Shown piece by piece: positions 11,008 to 20,169 of a stretch of 59,149 bases of DNA (positions within the stretch are counted from its first letter, which is position 1; every line of letters starts with the position of its first letter). The position numbers were made by a program, and so were the translations under genes. Source of the stretch: Desulfobulbus elongatus DSM 2908 (lineage in GTDB: Bacteria; Desulfobacterota; Desulfobulbia; Desulfobulbales; Desulfobulbaceae); the NCBI RefSeq assembly GCF_000621145.1, contig NZ_JHZB01000022.1:7501-66649 (forward strand), read 5' to 3'. The notes beneath the pieces were generated by a model. It saw only the letters and a list, made by a program, of their open reading frames with translations, was not told the origin of the DNA and did not search any database.

Positions 11008-13203
11008 TCATTGGGGCGCCAGTGAAAAAGACAGTCGTTTTGCCGCGAGATCGACCTGTTCGAGCCGGACCAGCACGCGGTCGCCCAACTGGTACATCCG
11101 GTTGCTGGCCTCGCCGATGAGGCGATAGCGGCGGCTGTCGTGCAGGTAATAGTCGTCGGTCATGCCGGTCAGCGGCACCATGCCGCTGATATACGAATCG
11201 TCCAGGGAAACATAGAGGCCAAAGGCGGTGACGCCGGAGATGACCGCGGCAAAGATCTCGCCGATCCGGTCCATGAGCAGGAGGCAGGAGCAGCGGGCAT
11301 GGACGTTGCGTTCGGCATCGATGGCCCTGCGTTCGCATTGGGAGAGATGGAGACCGGCCTCGGCCAGGTCGGTTGCCTTGCCGGGCACCGGCCGGGCGCT
11401 GTCCGAGGCGTGTCCCGCCAGCAGGGCGCCGAGCACCCGGTGCGCCACCAGATCGGGATAGCGGCGGATCGGCGAGGTGAAGTGCAGGTAATAGGGGGCG
11501 GCCAGGCCGAAATGGCCGCTGTTGTCGGGGGAATAGCGGGCCTGCTGCATGGTGCGCAGCAGCAGATTGTTGACGATGTACTCGGTGGGGGAATTGCGCG
11601 CCTGTTTGATGATCTGGGCGAACCAGGCCGGATTGACCTCGGCCTGGGGCAGATGGAAGCCGAGCGCCTTGGCGGCATCGGTGAACGATTCCAGCTTGGC
11701 CGGATCGGGATGCTCGTGGATGCGGTAGAGCACCGGCCGCCTGACCTTGGCCAGGGTCTCGGCCACTGCCTCGTTGGCCGCCAGCATGCAGTCCTCGATC
11801 AGCATGTGTGCCTGGTTGCGTTCGGCCAGACGGATGGCGGCCACCTTCTCCCCCTCCAGGGTCACCTCCGGTTCGGGGATGTTGAATTCCAGGCTGCCGC
11901 GTTCGATCCGGCGTTTTTTCAGGAGTGCCGTCAGGGCGCGGGCCTGCTCCAGCATCGGCACCAGTTCGCCGTGGGCGGTGCGGGCCTTTTCATCGTGCAG
12001 GTACAGGATTTGGTTGACCGTGGTGTAGGTGAAGCGCTGCCGGCTCCTGATCAGGCTTTTGGTATAACGTTCGCCGGTGCGCCGGCCGGTGGCGTCAAAG
12101 GTAAGGATGGCCGTGAAGGCCGGCCGGTTCTGATCCGGCACCAGGCTGCACAGGTCGTTGGCCAGCCGTTCGGGCAGCATGGGCAAAACCCGGTCCGGCA
12201 GATAGACGCTGGTGCCGCGCAGATAGGCCTCCCGGTCGATCGCCGAGCCGGTCCGCACGTAGTGGCTGACATCGGCGATGGAGACGTAGAGGATGAAGGC
12301 CTCGCCCTCTCGTTCGACGCAGATGGCGTCGTCGAAATCGCGGGCGGTTTCGCCATCGATGGTCACATGGGGCAGATGGCGCAGGTCCTGGCGGTCGCCG
12401 GTACAGGTCGTCACCGGCACGAGCCCGGCCGCCTCGGCCTCGACCTCGGCCGGGAACGGCTCTCGCAGCCCCGCCTGGATGACGGCCATGCGGATCTGGA
12501 CGCTCGGGGCGCGGGCGTCTCCGAGCAGTTCGACGATCCGGCCGGTCGGCCCCTGCCGCTCCGAGCCGTAGTCGACGATGTCCGCCACCACGGCCATGCC
12601 GTCGCCGGCCGCCAGGGTATCGCCCCGGCGGATCAGAAGCGTTGCCGGAAAGCGGTCGTCATCCGGGGTGACGTAACCGCCGGCGCCGCTGGCGGTGAAG
12701 ATGCCGCAGATCCGGGTGAAGGCCCGGCGGAGCACCTGCATGACCCGCCCCTCCCGCCGACCCCGGGAAGAACCGGTGACCGCCACCAGGATGGTGTCGC
12801 CATGGCTGGCACCGTTCAGGTTGTGCGGGGCGATGTACACGTCCTTGCCGCCCTTGGCCTGTTCACCCTCCGGCACGGCGTAACCATAGCCCTTGGAGGT
12901 GAGGTCGAGGGTGGCCCGCAACCGTTCCAGGCCGGCGGCAAGGGCAAAGCGCCGTCCTTTCTTCTCGACGACACGATGCTCGAAAAGATACCCCAGCACG
13001 GCGCGCAACGGGAACAGTTCGTGGCGCGAAAGGTGGAGCGCCTGGGCGATCTCGGTTTCGTTCATGGGCTCGTCCTGCCCGGCGAGCACCTTGAGGACGG
13101 ATGCCTGCAGGGAAGGTGGCGCGTTTTTTTCCGGTCCGGGCGACCGCCGTTTTTTTCCGGGCGATCCCGGTGGTTTCCGTCTGCGGATAAATCGTCTGGC
13201 CAT
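11008..13203 (-). CDS. rnr: Ribonuclease R (3'-5' exoribonuclease)
   Basis: 731 residues. Order: basic N-terminal tail, winged-helix domain (about 30-85), two cold-shock/OB domains, the RNB catalytic domain with the acidic cluster TIDGETARDFDDAI, the conserved HFTSPIRRYPDLVAHR, and a C-terminal S1 domain (GVTAFGLYVSLDDSYISG). The winged helix and S1 together distinguish RNase R from RNase II. It degrades structured RNA in the cytoplasm. The ATG has AAAAGAG upstream. Divergently transcribed from the RelA/SpoT homologue. Confidence 0.95.
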   Translation of the reverse strand: MARRFIRRRKPPGSPGKKRRSPGPEKNAPPSLQASVLKVLAGQDEPMNETEIAQALHLSRHELFPLRAVLGYLFEHRVVEKKGRRFALAAGLERLRATLDLTSKGYGYAVPEGEQAKGGKDVYIAPHNLNGASHGDTILVAVTGSSRGRREGRVMQVLRRAFTRICGIFTASGAGGYVTPDDDRFPATLLIRRGDTLAAGDGMAVVADIVDYGSERQGPTGRIVELLGDARAPSVQIRMAVIQAGLREPFPAEVEAEAAGLVPVTTCTGDRQDLRHLPHVTIDGETARDFDDAICVEREGEAFILYVSIADVSHYVRTGSAIDREAYLRGTSVYLPDRVLPMLPERLANDLCSLVPDQNRPAFTAILTFDATGRRTGERYTKSLIRSRQRFTYTTVNQILYLHDEKARTAHGELVPMLEQARALTALLKKRRIERGSLEFNIPEPEVTLEGEKVAAIRLAERNQAHMLIEDCMLAANEAVAETLAKVRRPVLYRIHEHPDPAKLESFTDAAKALGFHLPQAEVNPAWFAQIIKQARNSPTEYIVNNLLLRTMQQARYSPDNSGHFGLAAPYYLHFTSPIRRYPDLVAHRVLGALLAGHASDSARPVPGKATDLAEAGLHLSQCERRAIDAERNVHARCSCLLLMDRIGEIFAAVISGVTAFGLYVSLDDSYISGMVPLTGMTDDYYLHDSRRYRLIGEASNRMYQLGDRVLVRLEQVDLAAKRLSFSLAPQ

Positions 13204-13262
13204 CTCTTTTCCGTTGATTGTTTGATGAATACCATGAAATTGAATGCAACGCGGATTTCCCT

Positions 13263-13291
13263 TTGTTCGCGGGGAGGGTGTCTGCTATAAC
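13263..13291 (+). promoter_or_regulatory. Sigma-70 promoter of the RelA/SpoT homologue
   Basis: TTGTTC (13263-13268), a 17-base spacer and TATAAC (13286-13291), 85 bp upstream of the ATG. Confidence 0.6.
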
Positions 13292-13375
13292 GGTGCGAAT
13301 CCGCGCGGCTGCAACGACCATACACCATTTTGGCGGTAAGAAAAGGAAAAGCCTGAATAATGGGCACGACTTCAG

Positions 13376-15481
13376 ATGCAGTACGTCAAATACGATCTTG
13401 ATGCATACCGCCAGGTCATGCGGTCGTTCATCGGCGACGGGCCGGAAACGGGCGTGTTCTGGAATGCGCTCGATTTCGCCTACCAGGCCCACGGCAACCA
13501 GTGGCGGCGTTCCGGCGACCCCTACATCATGCACCCCTGTTCGGTGGCCCGGATTCTGGCCGAGGAGTTGGATATCCGCAATCCGGAAATCCTGGCCTCC
13601 GCCCTGCTCCACGACACGGTCGAAGACGTGGAGGCCATCACCGGCGAGGTGATCCGGGAAAAATTCGGGCCCAACGTCGAGGCCATCGTCGAGGGCTGCA
13701 CCAAGGTCACCCATTACACCGGCGACCGCCAGAGCTTCAAGAAGCTGGTGCACCGCAAGATCTTCAGCGGCGCGGCGGCCAAGCTGGAGGTGATGCTCGT
13801 CAAGCTGGCGGACCGGCTCCACAATCTGCGCACCCTCTCCAGCATGCCCAGGGACAAGCGGCAGAAGATCGCCGACGAAACCCTGGACATTTACGCCCCG
13901 CTGGCCACCATTCTGGGGCTGTTCGCCATCAAGCGGGAGTTGTACAACCTGGCGCTCGCCTACAAATTTCCCAGGCAGGGCAGCAAGTTGCAGATGCATA
14001 TCAACAACCTGCGCAACGATCCCGAGGTGCTGCGGATCGTCGACAACGTGCAGAAGGCGATGGAACGGGAAGGGCTTGCGGGCACCGCCACCCTGCGCAC
14101 CAAGGGACTGTGGGGCTACTACGATGTCCGCAACCGCATTCTGATCAAGGAAATCGAGATACCCCAGGAGATCCTGATTCTCATGAAGACCCGGGGCGGC
14201 TGTTACCAGGCCCTCGGCGTGCTCAACGAAATCTATCCGCCCATCCCCCGCACCATCCGCGATTTCATAGCCAACCCCAAACCGTCCGGGTACCAGGGAC
14301 TGCATGCCCGTCCCAATATCGACGGCCGGAAATACCTGTTCAAGATCCGCACCGAGGAGATGGCCCGCCGCGCCCAGCGCGGCATGGTCCGCGACTGGGG
14401 GGGCGACAGCAAGGCCAGCACCCGCTTCTTCAAGGAAATCCAGGAGATGTTCGATATTCTCGGTAGCGACGATTCCGTCAGCTACCGGGATATGATCGCC
14501 GCCAGCGGCCGCAAGGAGATCTACACCTACACGCCTCAGGGGGATCTGATCTGCCTGCCGGTCAATTCCATCCTGCTCGACTTCGCCTTCCGGGTCCATA
14601 CCGCCATCGGCCACACCTGCATCGGCGGCATGATCGGCAAGCAACGGGTCGGGACCGACTATCAACTGCGCGACGGCCAGGTCATCAAGGTCATCCGCCA
14701 GGAGGGACAGGTCAATTTCGACCCCGCGGTGCAGATCCTCTGCCAGACGCCGAAGGCCCGGTCCGAACTGGCCAAGGCCTTCCGCGTGCGGCGGGAACAG
14801 GTCTGCCGCCAGATCGGCGCCTCGCTGCTGGCCCAGGAACTGCGGCGCTACGGCGTGCCGTACGAGGTGATCGAAAAGGAGGGCATGGCCGATATCCTCG
14901 CCTATTTCGACATCAGCTCCATGGAGGATCTGTTCCAGCAATTGGGCGAGGGCCGGGTGCGGTTGCGGGAACTGATCTACGAAATCCGCAACGGCCTGTA
15001 CGTCGGACGGCCGACCCTGTTCCAGCCGACCGGCATCTTCAACCGGGTGGACCTGACCACGCTCGATCCGGTGGTGATCAAGTCGTCGGCCTGCTGCAAG
15101 CCCGGACCGCTCGACAAGGGGGTGATCGGGCTGCTCAGCGAGCGCGGCCTGTCCCTGCACCGCAAGGACTGCACCCAGTTACGCAAAATCAATTTTCAGC
15201 GGGAAGATGCGGTGGAGGTCCGCTGGAAGCTGAAGAGCACGAAAATCGAGAAGACCCAGCGGATCATCGTCATGCAGGCGACCCGCAACCGGCTGCTCAT
15301 GCTCCTGTCGGTGGCACCCGAAGAGATGAAGATGATCGACATCGTCTATCTCGGCAAGGGGACGGCACCGATGGGCGACTGGGAGGTCCATTTCCAGGTG
15401 GTCAATCTTTACGGGCTGAAGAAGGTCGCCCGCCATTTTTCCCGTTCCGGCCTCCGCTTCGAATTCGAGCTGGAGCAGTAG
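13376..15481 (+). CDS. spoT: RelA/SpoT homologue, predicted ppGpp hydrolase with degenerate synthetase domain
   Basis: 701 residues. The HD hydrolase domain is intact: HPCSVARILAEEL, ALLHDTVEDV and KLADRLHNLRTL. The synthetase region keeps R241 and K243 (RTKG) and the GYQGLH loop, but the KYSIYxKM helix is replaced (LWGYYDVRNRI), the DIxAFR strand that supplies the magnesium Asp is lost (EIEIPQEILIL), and the catalytic-Glu strand VEIQIRT reads YLFKIRT. A TGS domain (EIYTYTPQGDLICLP, about 380-445), a helical region with Cys-Cys (SSACCKPGP) and a C-terminal ACT-like domain follow. I infer that it hydrolyses but does not make ppGpp. The ATG lacks a clear ribosome-binding site. Confidence 0.88.
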   Translation: MQYVKYDLDAYRQVMRSFIGDGPETGVFWNALDFAYQAHGNQWRRSGDPYIMHPCSVARILAEELDIRNPEILASALLHDTVEDVEAITGEVIREKFGPNVEAIVEGCTKVTHYTGDRQSFKKLVHRKIFSGAAAKLEVMLVKLADRLHNLRTLSSMPRDKRQKIADETLDIYAPLATILGLFAIKRELYNLALAYKFPRQGSKLQMHINNLRNDPEVLRIVDNVQKAMEREGLAGTATLRTKGLWGYYDVRNRILIKEIEIPQEILILMKTRGGCYQALGVLNEIYPPIPRTIRDFIANPKPSGYQGLHARPNIDGRKYLFKIRTEEMARRAQRGMVRDWGGDSKASTRFFKEIQEMFDILGSDDSVSYRDMIAASGRKEIYTYTPQGDLICLPVNSILLDFAFRVHTAIGHTCIGGMIGKQRVGTDYQLRDGQVIKVIRQEGQVNFDPAVQILCQTPKARSELAKAFRVRREQVCRQIGASLLAQELRRYGVPYEVIEKEGMADILAYFDISSMEDLFQQLGEGRVRLRELIYEIRNGLYVGRPTLFQPTGIFNRVDLTTLDPVVIKSSACCKPGPLDKGVIGLLSERGLSLHRKDCTQLRKINFQREDAVEVRWKLKSTKIEKTQRIIVMQATRNRLLMLLSVAPEEMKMIDIVYLGKGTAPMGDWEVHFQVVNLYGLKKVARHFSRSGLRFEFELEQ

Positions 15482-15507
15482 GGGCTGCGGCCGGGCTTCT
15501 CTCCTTT

Positions 15508-15534
15508 CGTCTTCCCCCTGTCACCGGGAAGACG
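15508..15534. terminator. Hairpin between convergent genes
   Basis: CGTCTTCCC and GGGAAGACG form a perfect 9-bp stem with a nine-base loop between the convergent RelA/SpoT homologue and aat genes. The T-run is weak on both strands, so terminator function is plausible rather than certain. Confidence 0.45.
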
Positions 15535-15609
15535 TTCATGCCGCCGGCGGCAGCGATAGACCGGTTATCCTGTCCCCTTGACCTGGACGGGCCGATTCCG
15601 CCCCCTCTC

Positions 15610-16299
15610 TCAGGGCAGCGGCCAGCGCCATTTTTTCTGGGGCAGGCAATGGTCGATGTGGGTCTCCAACTGTACCTGGAATGTTTCCCGTGAGAGTTCG
15701 CGGGCGCCGAAGCGCAGCAGATGGTCGGTGGTCATCTGGCAGTCGATCAGGGCGATGCCCAGGCGAAGGGTATGCTGCACGAGCGTTGCCAGGGCCACCT
15801 TGGAGGCGTCGGTGATGCGGGTGAACATCGATTCGCCGAAAAAGATCCGGTCCAGGCAGACGCCGTACAACCCCCCGGCCAGTTCGCCGTCCCGCCAACA
15901 CTCGATGGAATGGGCGAAACCGAGTTCGTGCAGGCGGATGTACGCCTGCTGCATTTCGGGAGTGATCCAGGTGCCGTGTTCCCGGCGCCCGGAGGCGGTG
16001 GCGCAGGCGGCAACCACCTCGGCAAAGGCGGTGTCGGCCGTGACGGCGAAAGGGCCGGCCTTGAGGAGGCGCGCCAGCCGTCGGGGCAGGTGGAATTCGG
16101 CGGGAAAGAGCACCAGCCGGGGGGCCGGTGACCACCACAGGAGCGGATCCCCCTCGGAAAACCAGGGGAAGATGCCCATGCTGTAGGCCGTGACCAGCCG
16201 GGACGGATGCAGGTCGCCGCCGATGGCCAGAAGGCCGTCGGGTTCGGCGAATTCGGGTGAGGGGAAGATCGGTTCGTCGATCAGGCGAAAAACGGGCAT
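15610..16299 (-). CDS. aat: Leucyl/phenylalanyl-tRNA-protein transferase
   Basis: 229 residues from MPVFRLIDEPIFPSPEFA. The open frame continues 119 codons upstream but is Arg/Pro-rich and contains a tandem repeat, so the family-standard start was used. Conserved blocks: DGLLAIGGDL, YSMGIFPWF, LLWWSPAPR, TWITPEM, GGLYGVCLDRIFFGESMF and LIDCQMTTDHLLRFGA. It adds Leu or Phe to N-terminal Arg or Lys of proteins so that ClpS/ClpAP can degrade them (N-degron pathway). Confidence 0.94.
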   Translation of the reverse strand: MPVFRLIDEPIFPSPEFAEPDGLLAIGGDLHPSRLVTAYSMGIFPWFSEGDPLLWWSPAPRLVLFPAEFHLPRRLARLLKAGPFAVTADTAFAEVVAACATASGRREHGTWITPEMQQAYIRLHELGFAHSIECWRDGELAGGLYGVCLDRIFFGESMFTRITDASKVALATLVQHTLRLGIALIDCQMTTDHLLRFGARELSRETFQVQLETHIDHCLPQKKWRWPLP

Positions 16300-16764
16300 G
16301 GATTCCTGAGCCGGGCAGACGTGAACAATAAATGCCGCAAATCCTACCGCGACCGCGGAAAAAGGCAAGCCCGAAGGGGGCCGCGCGCACAACGGGGAAC
16401 GGGCGGAAGCAGGCAAGCCCGAAGGGGGCCGCGCGCACAACGGGGAACGGGCGGAAGCGAAAGGGCGGCGCGGCGATCCGGTCGTCCGGCGCGGAACCGT
16501 CTTGAAAAACACGGTCGGCGGGCGATGGTTCCGGAATGATGGCATGGTGTTCCCGTTTTCGGAAATTGTGGGTGATTTTTCCGGCATGTTGGATATTTTG
16601 TCCTGTGGCCGGGCCGGAATCGGGGCGGAACGATGGGCCGTGTCCCTCTTTTTCATCCGTCCGCGAAAAGAGGGGAGAGCGTGAAAAAGGGGTTTACAGG
16701 AGAGGCCAACTCATTGATAATTGCTTGAACCTGTTGACAATCCACAGAGGGGTAGAGCAGCGCG
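16300..16764. other. Intergenic region with tandem repeat and promoter candidate
   Basis: This gap of 465 bp separates the divergent aat and GspA-like genes. It contains the 48-bp tandem duplication annotated separately. A weak promoter-like pair, TTGATA (16714-16719) and ACAATC after 17 bases, precedes the plus-strand gene. No gene is recognised. Confidence 0.5.
16363..16458. repeat. Perfect 48-bp tandem direct repeat, two copies
   Basis: Copies at 16363-16410 and 16411-16458 are identical, starting AGGCAAGCCCGAAGGGGGCC and ending GGGCGGAAGC. The unit is GC-rich and contains GCGCGC. It lies in the aat upstream region and shows no coding evidence. Confidence 0.9.
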
Positions 16765-18213
16765 ATGTACCTTGAACATTTCCATCTGACCCAGCCTCCT
16801 TTTGCGGAGGAACCGGATCCGGAGGTTTTCTTTCCGGAGGCACGGAGAGAGGAGATTTGTCAGTCGCTGATTCTCGATGTCCTTGCCGGGAAACGGCTGG
16901 TGAAACTGGTCGGCCGGGAGGGGGCGGGCAAGACCTTGCTGTGGCGGACGATGGCCGAGCGGCTGCCTTCCGAGTATGCCGTGATCTTTCTGGACAATCC
17001 CATCGGCACCTTTGACGAACTGGTTCGCTTGATCTGCCTCGATTTGGGCATGGATCCCAGGAGCACGGAACAGGATACCGATTACCTCGAGGTCCTGCAC
17101 CGCCTGCTCGCCAGAAAAAAGACGGAACAGGGCAAGGTGGTGCTGATTGTCGACGAGGCGGAAAAACTCCATCTCGCCACGCTGGAGCGTTTTCTGGTCC
17201 TGGTGGGCGACAGCCCCGATGACCTCGAATGGACGACGATTCTCGTCGGCGGGCCGGACCTCGACGCGCATCTCGAGCAGCTGGCCGTTTTTCGCGCCAC
17301 CATCGATGTCCATGCGGGGTATGCACTGGAGGAACTCACCGAGAGCGAAACCCGGCAGTATCTCCGCTTCCGCCTCAATGCCGCCGGGATGCGCCGCGAG
17401 CAGTTCGAGGATCTCTTCACCGATGGGGCGGTCGCCCAAATATTCGACGAGGCGCGCGGCAACCTGCGCCTGACCAACATCCTCGCCGAGGAAATGCTCC
17501 AGGCCGCGTGCGCCGACAAATCGTTCATGGTGCTGCTCGAGGGGGTCGAACCGGAGGATCAGGAGGAGCGGCCGTCCTTCCACTGGGAAAACAGGATCTT
17601 GGAGCTGTATGAACTGCTTCGCTACAACAGGTTCATCTCCGGCGCGCTGGTCGGGGCCGTGGTGGCGGTCCTCCTCACCGGTTTTCTGTTGATGGGCAGG
17701 GACGGCGATCCGGCGCCGGCCGAAGCTCAGCCCCAGGTCGCGGCGGCAACGGAGGGAGAGGCAACAGGCGGCCAGCCCGCGTCATCGAGCGATCCGGTCG
17801 CAGCGCCGGCAGTTCCCGTATCGGCTGTCACCGTGGCGACCCGGCCGGAGACCACTGCCGCGACGGTCCGGCGGGATGGCGGCGGTTTGTTCCGGGAGCG
17901 GTTGGCGGCCAGCGCCAGTTGGTTGACCGGGACCCGGAAGGGGAAATACACCATCCAACTGATGATGCTCACGTCGAATCAGGCCCAGACGAGCATCGCC
18001 CAGACCCTGACCGGGGACGATTTCTACTCGATCCGCGAGCAGTTGTTCATCTTCCGCAAGAAATCGAGACCACCCACCATCTTTGTCTTTCATGGCCTGT
18101 ACGACAGCCTGGATGCGGCCAGGGAAGCGCGGAACAACATGCCGGTTTTTCTCCGCAAGCACCACCCCTATCCGCTCGCTGTCGACGATGCCATGAAGAA
18201 ACTGAGCAACTGA
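16765..18213 (+). CDS. GspA/ExeA-type AAA ATPase with C-terminal SPOR-like domain
   Basis: 482 residues beginning MYLEHFHLTQPPFAEEPDPE, the standard ExeA/GspA/MshM opening. Walker A is GREGAGKT (residues 50-57) and Walker B VVLIVDEAEKL. One membrane segment (about 286-307) is followed by a periplasmic Ala/Pro/Thr-rich linker and a C-terminal module starting at KYTIQLMMLTS with DSLDAAREARNNMPVF near the end, which looks like a peptidoglycan-binding SPOR domain. This layout matches DamX/GspA-like proteins that couple secretin or pilus assembly, or septation, to the cell wall. No secretion genes are adjacent, so the partner is unknown. Confidence 0.8.
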   Translation: MYLEHFHLTQPPFAEEPDPEVFFPEARREEICQSLILDVLAGKRLVKLVGREGAGKTLLWRTMAERLPSEYAVIFLDNPIGTFDELVRLICLDLGMDPRSTEQDTDYLEVLHRLLARKKTEQGKVVLIVDEAEKLHLATLERFLVLVGDSPDDLEWTTILVGGPDLDAHLEQLAVFRATIDVHAGYALEELTESETRQYLRFRLNAAGMRREQFEDLFTDGAVAQIFDEARGNLRLTNILAEEMLQAACADKSFMVLLEGVEPEDQEERPSFHWENRILELYELLRYNRFISGALVGAVVAVLLTGFLLMGRDGDPAPAEAQPQVAAATEGEATGGQPASSSDPVAAPAVPVSAVTVATRPETTAATVRRDGGGLFRERLAASASWLTGTRKGKYTIQLMMLTSNQAQTSIAQTLTGDDFYSIREQLFIFRKKSRPPTIFVFHGLYDSLDAAREARNNMPVFLRKHHPYPLAVDDAMKKLSN

Positions 18214-18268
18214 AGCGGTCCTTGCGGCCGCATCCCGTCATCGCCCCATCATCGTGCCACGAGTTCCC

Positions 18269-19189
18269 ATGGACATTGTACTCGCCAATCCCCGCGGCTT
18301 CTGCGCCGGTGTCAACCGGGCGATCGCCATCGTGCATCAGGCCCTGGAGCGCTACCAACCGCCGGTGTACGTGCTTCACGAGATTGTCCACAACACTCAC
18401 GTCCTCGAGGAACTGCGGCAGCGGGGGGCGGTCTTTGTCGAGGAACTCGAGCAGATTCCCCAAGGCGCCGTCACCATTTTCAGCGCCCACGGCGTCTCCA
18501 GGGCGGTGGAGGATCAGGCGCGGGCACTGGGGTTGCGGACTATCGACGCCACCTGTCCGCTGGTCTCGAAGGTGCACCGGCGGATGAATCGGCTCCACGA
18601 GATGGGGTACGATGTCCTGGTGATCGGCCACAAGGGGCACCCCGAGGTGGAGGGCACCTGCGGCCAGGCTTCGGGGCCGGTGCATGTCCTGTCCACGCCC
18701 GCCGAGATCGCGGCCCTCGAGGTGGCCGATCCGGCCAAGGTCGGGTATGTCACCCAGACCACGCTCAGCGTCGACGACACCGCCGAACTCCTCAAGGCCC
18801 TCCGCCTTCGCTTTCCCCTGATCGCCGAGCCCGAGCGGACCGACATCTGCTATGCCACCACCAACCGCCAGGCAGCGGTGCGGCGCCTGGCGGACATGGT
18901 CGACCTGGTGCTGATCGTGGGTTCGAAGAACAGCTCCAACTCGAACCGCCTGCGGGAGGTGGCCCGCCTCCGGCACACCCCGGCCCATCTCATCGACGAT
19001 GCCGGCGAGATCGATCCCCGCTGGTTCGCGGGCGTGCATCGGGTCGGAATCAGTGCCGGCGCATCTGCGCCCGAGCATCTGGTGGCGGAGGTGGTCCGCT
19101 GGCTGCAAGGGCACGGGGCCGGCGTTGTCAGCGAAATGACCGGTCAGGAGGAGCGCGTCAGTTTTCTGGTGCCGGATCTGCACGTTTGA
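18269..19189 (+). CDS. ispH: 4-hydroxy-3-methylbut-2-enyl diphosphate reductase (IspH/LytB)
   Basis: 306 residues from MDIVLANPRGFCAGV; a GTG 15 bp upstream is also possible but less family-like. The three 4Fe-4S cysteines are present in GFCAGV (Cys12), DATCPLVSKVH and ICYATTNRQ, as are the His in HEIVHN, the substrate-binding SAHGVS and SSNSNRL. It catalyses the last step of the MEP pathway, making IPP and DMAPP. The nearby minus-strand polyprenyl diphosphate synthase uses these products. Confidence 0.96.
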   Translation: MDIVLANPRGFCAGVNRAIAIVHQALERYQPPVYVLHEIVHNTHVLEELRQRGAVFVEELEQIPQGAVTIFSAHGVSRAVEDQARALGLRTIDATCPLVSKVHRRMNRLHEMGYDVLVIGHKGHPEVEGTCGQASGPVHVLSTPAEIAALEVADPAKVGYVTQTTLSVDDTAELLKALRLRFPLIAEPERTDICYATTNRQAAVRRLADMVDLVLIVGSKNSSNSNRLREVARLRHTPAHLIDDAGEIDPRWFAGVHRVGISAGASAPEHLVAEVVRWLQGHGAGVVSEMTGQEERVSFLVPDLHV

Positions 19190-19238
19190 CTGGTGCCCGC
19201 ATCGGCGGGGAGGGCTAGGCGGTCCGGCCGGTTTTCTG

Positions 19239-20156
19239 TCAATGGAGCAGCCGGCTGACGCCGACCAACTCCACCGGCTGCAGGGCCTCTTTGCCGCATT
19301 GGGTGAGGGCGGTGAGCATGGCCTGGTTCGGATGGCCGATGCCGATGGCCTGTCCCTGGCGTTGCGCCAGCGCGGTCAACTGATGGAGCTGGCGGCAGAT
19401 GGCTGCCGCCTCGTGCTCGTTGTCGAGAAACAGGTGCCGCCGGGCCGAGGGCAGGTGCAACCGACGCGCCACGGCCAGCCCCTGCGAGTCGGGAGTGGTG
19501 GCGGAATCGACGAAATACAGGCCGCGCGCCTTGAGGGTTTCGATCACGACCCACATGCCCTGCGCGTTTTCAGTAAACAGCGACCCCATGTGATTGCTGG
19601 CGCCGGCCGCATGGGGGATCGCCGCCAACATCGCCTCCACCTTTTCCCTAATCCGATCCGGGCCGTCGGCCTTCAGCAGGGTTTCGGGCTCGAGTCGCCA
19701 TTTTTTTTCCTTGGGTTCCATCGGCAGGTGCACCAGGATGTCGCGCCCGCTTGCATGGGCCAGGCGGGCCAGTTCCCCGGCATGGGGCGCATGCGGCAGA
19801 AAGGAGAAGCTCAGGCGGGATTCCAGTTGCAGGAATTGGCGGCCGAGCTGCAGGCTGTAGCCCATGTCGTCGATGATGATGGCCACCATGGGGCGGGTGG
19901 CCATCTGCGGGGAGGCGGGTGGCGCGATGGAAGCCGGGGCCGCTGCCCTGTGTTCGGCCGGAACCGGTTGGTCGGGCCGCTCGGGAGGAGACGCGGCGGG
20001 CGCTGCCGGCTCCGGCAGGGACTGGACAGCCGATTGCCGGCCTGTTGCCGGATCAGCGGTTGTGGCCTCGTCGTTGCGGCAGCCCGCCAGGGCAAAAAGG
20101 CCCACGGCAACGAGCAGGAGGCAGCGGTTGCACCAACGGCAGGCAAGAGAAGACAC
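19239..20156 (-). CDS. YibQ-type divergent polysaccharide deacetylase, probable lipoprotein
   Basis: 305 residues if begun at GTG 20156. The frame extends to 20228, but that start would overlap the upstream polyprenyl synthase gene by 59 bp. A hydrophobic leader ends in a lipobox (LFALAGC), then a Pro/Ala-rich linker, then the domain with MVAIIIDDMGYS, ILVHLPMEP, ASNHMGSLFTE, YFVDSATTP and IGIGHPNQ. These are the NodB-fold divergent deacetylase motifs, with Asp-Asp and His residues placed for metal binding. The substrate is unknown; bacterial relatives act in the envelope. Confidence 0.82.
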   Translation of the reverse strand: MSSLACRWCNRCLLLVAVGLFALAGCRNDEATTADPATGRQSAVQSLPEPAAPAASPPERPDQPVPAEHRAAAPASIAPPASPQMATRPMVAIIIDDMGYSLQLGRQFLQLESRLSFSFLPHAPHAGELARLAHASGRDILVHLPMEPKEKKWRLEPETLLKADGPDRIREKVEAMLAAIPHAAGASNHMGSLFTENAQGMWVVIETLKARGLYFVDSATTPDSQGLAVARRLHLPSARRHLFLDNEHEAAAICRQLHQLTALAQRQGQAIGIGHPNQAMLTALTQCGKEALQPVELVGVSRLLH

Positions 20157-20169
20157 GGGAAGGGGCGGA

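Noticed and set aside
11140-13290. Plus-strand 716-codon ORF opposite RNase R
   Set aside because: No domain, composition typical of an antisense frame in GC-rich DNA.
12863-15160. Minus-strand 765-codon ORF across RNase R start and the RSH gene
   Set aside because: Spans two genes and their promoter with no homology; antisense shadow.
16310-16660. Upstream extension of the aat frame through the tandem repeat
   Set aside because: Arg/Pro-rich and repetitive; the standard aat start at 16299 matches family length.
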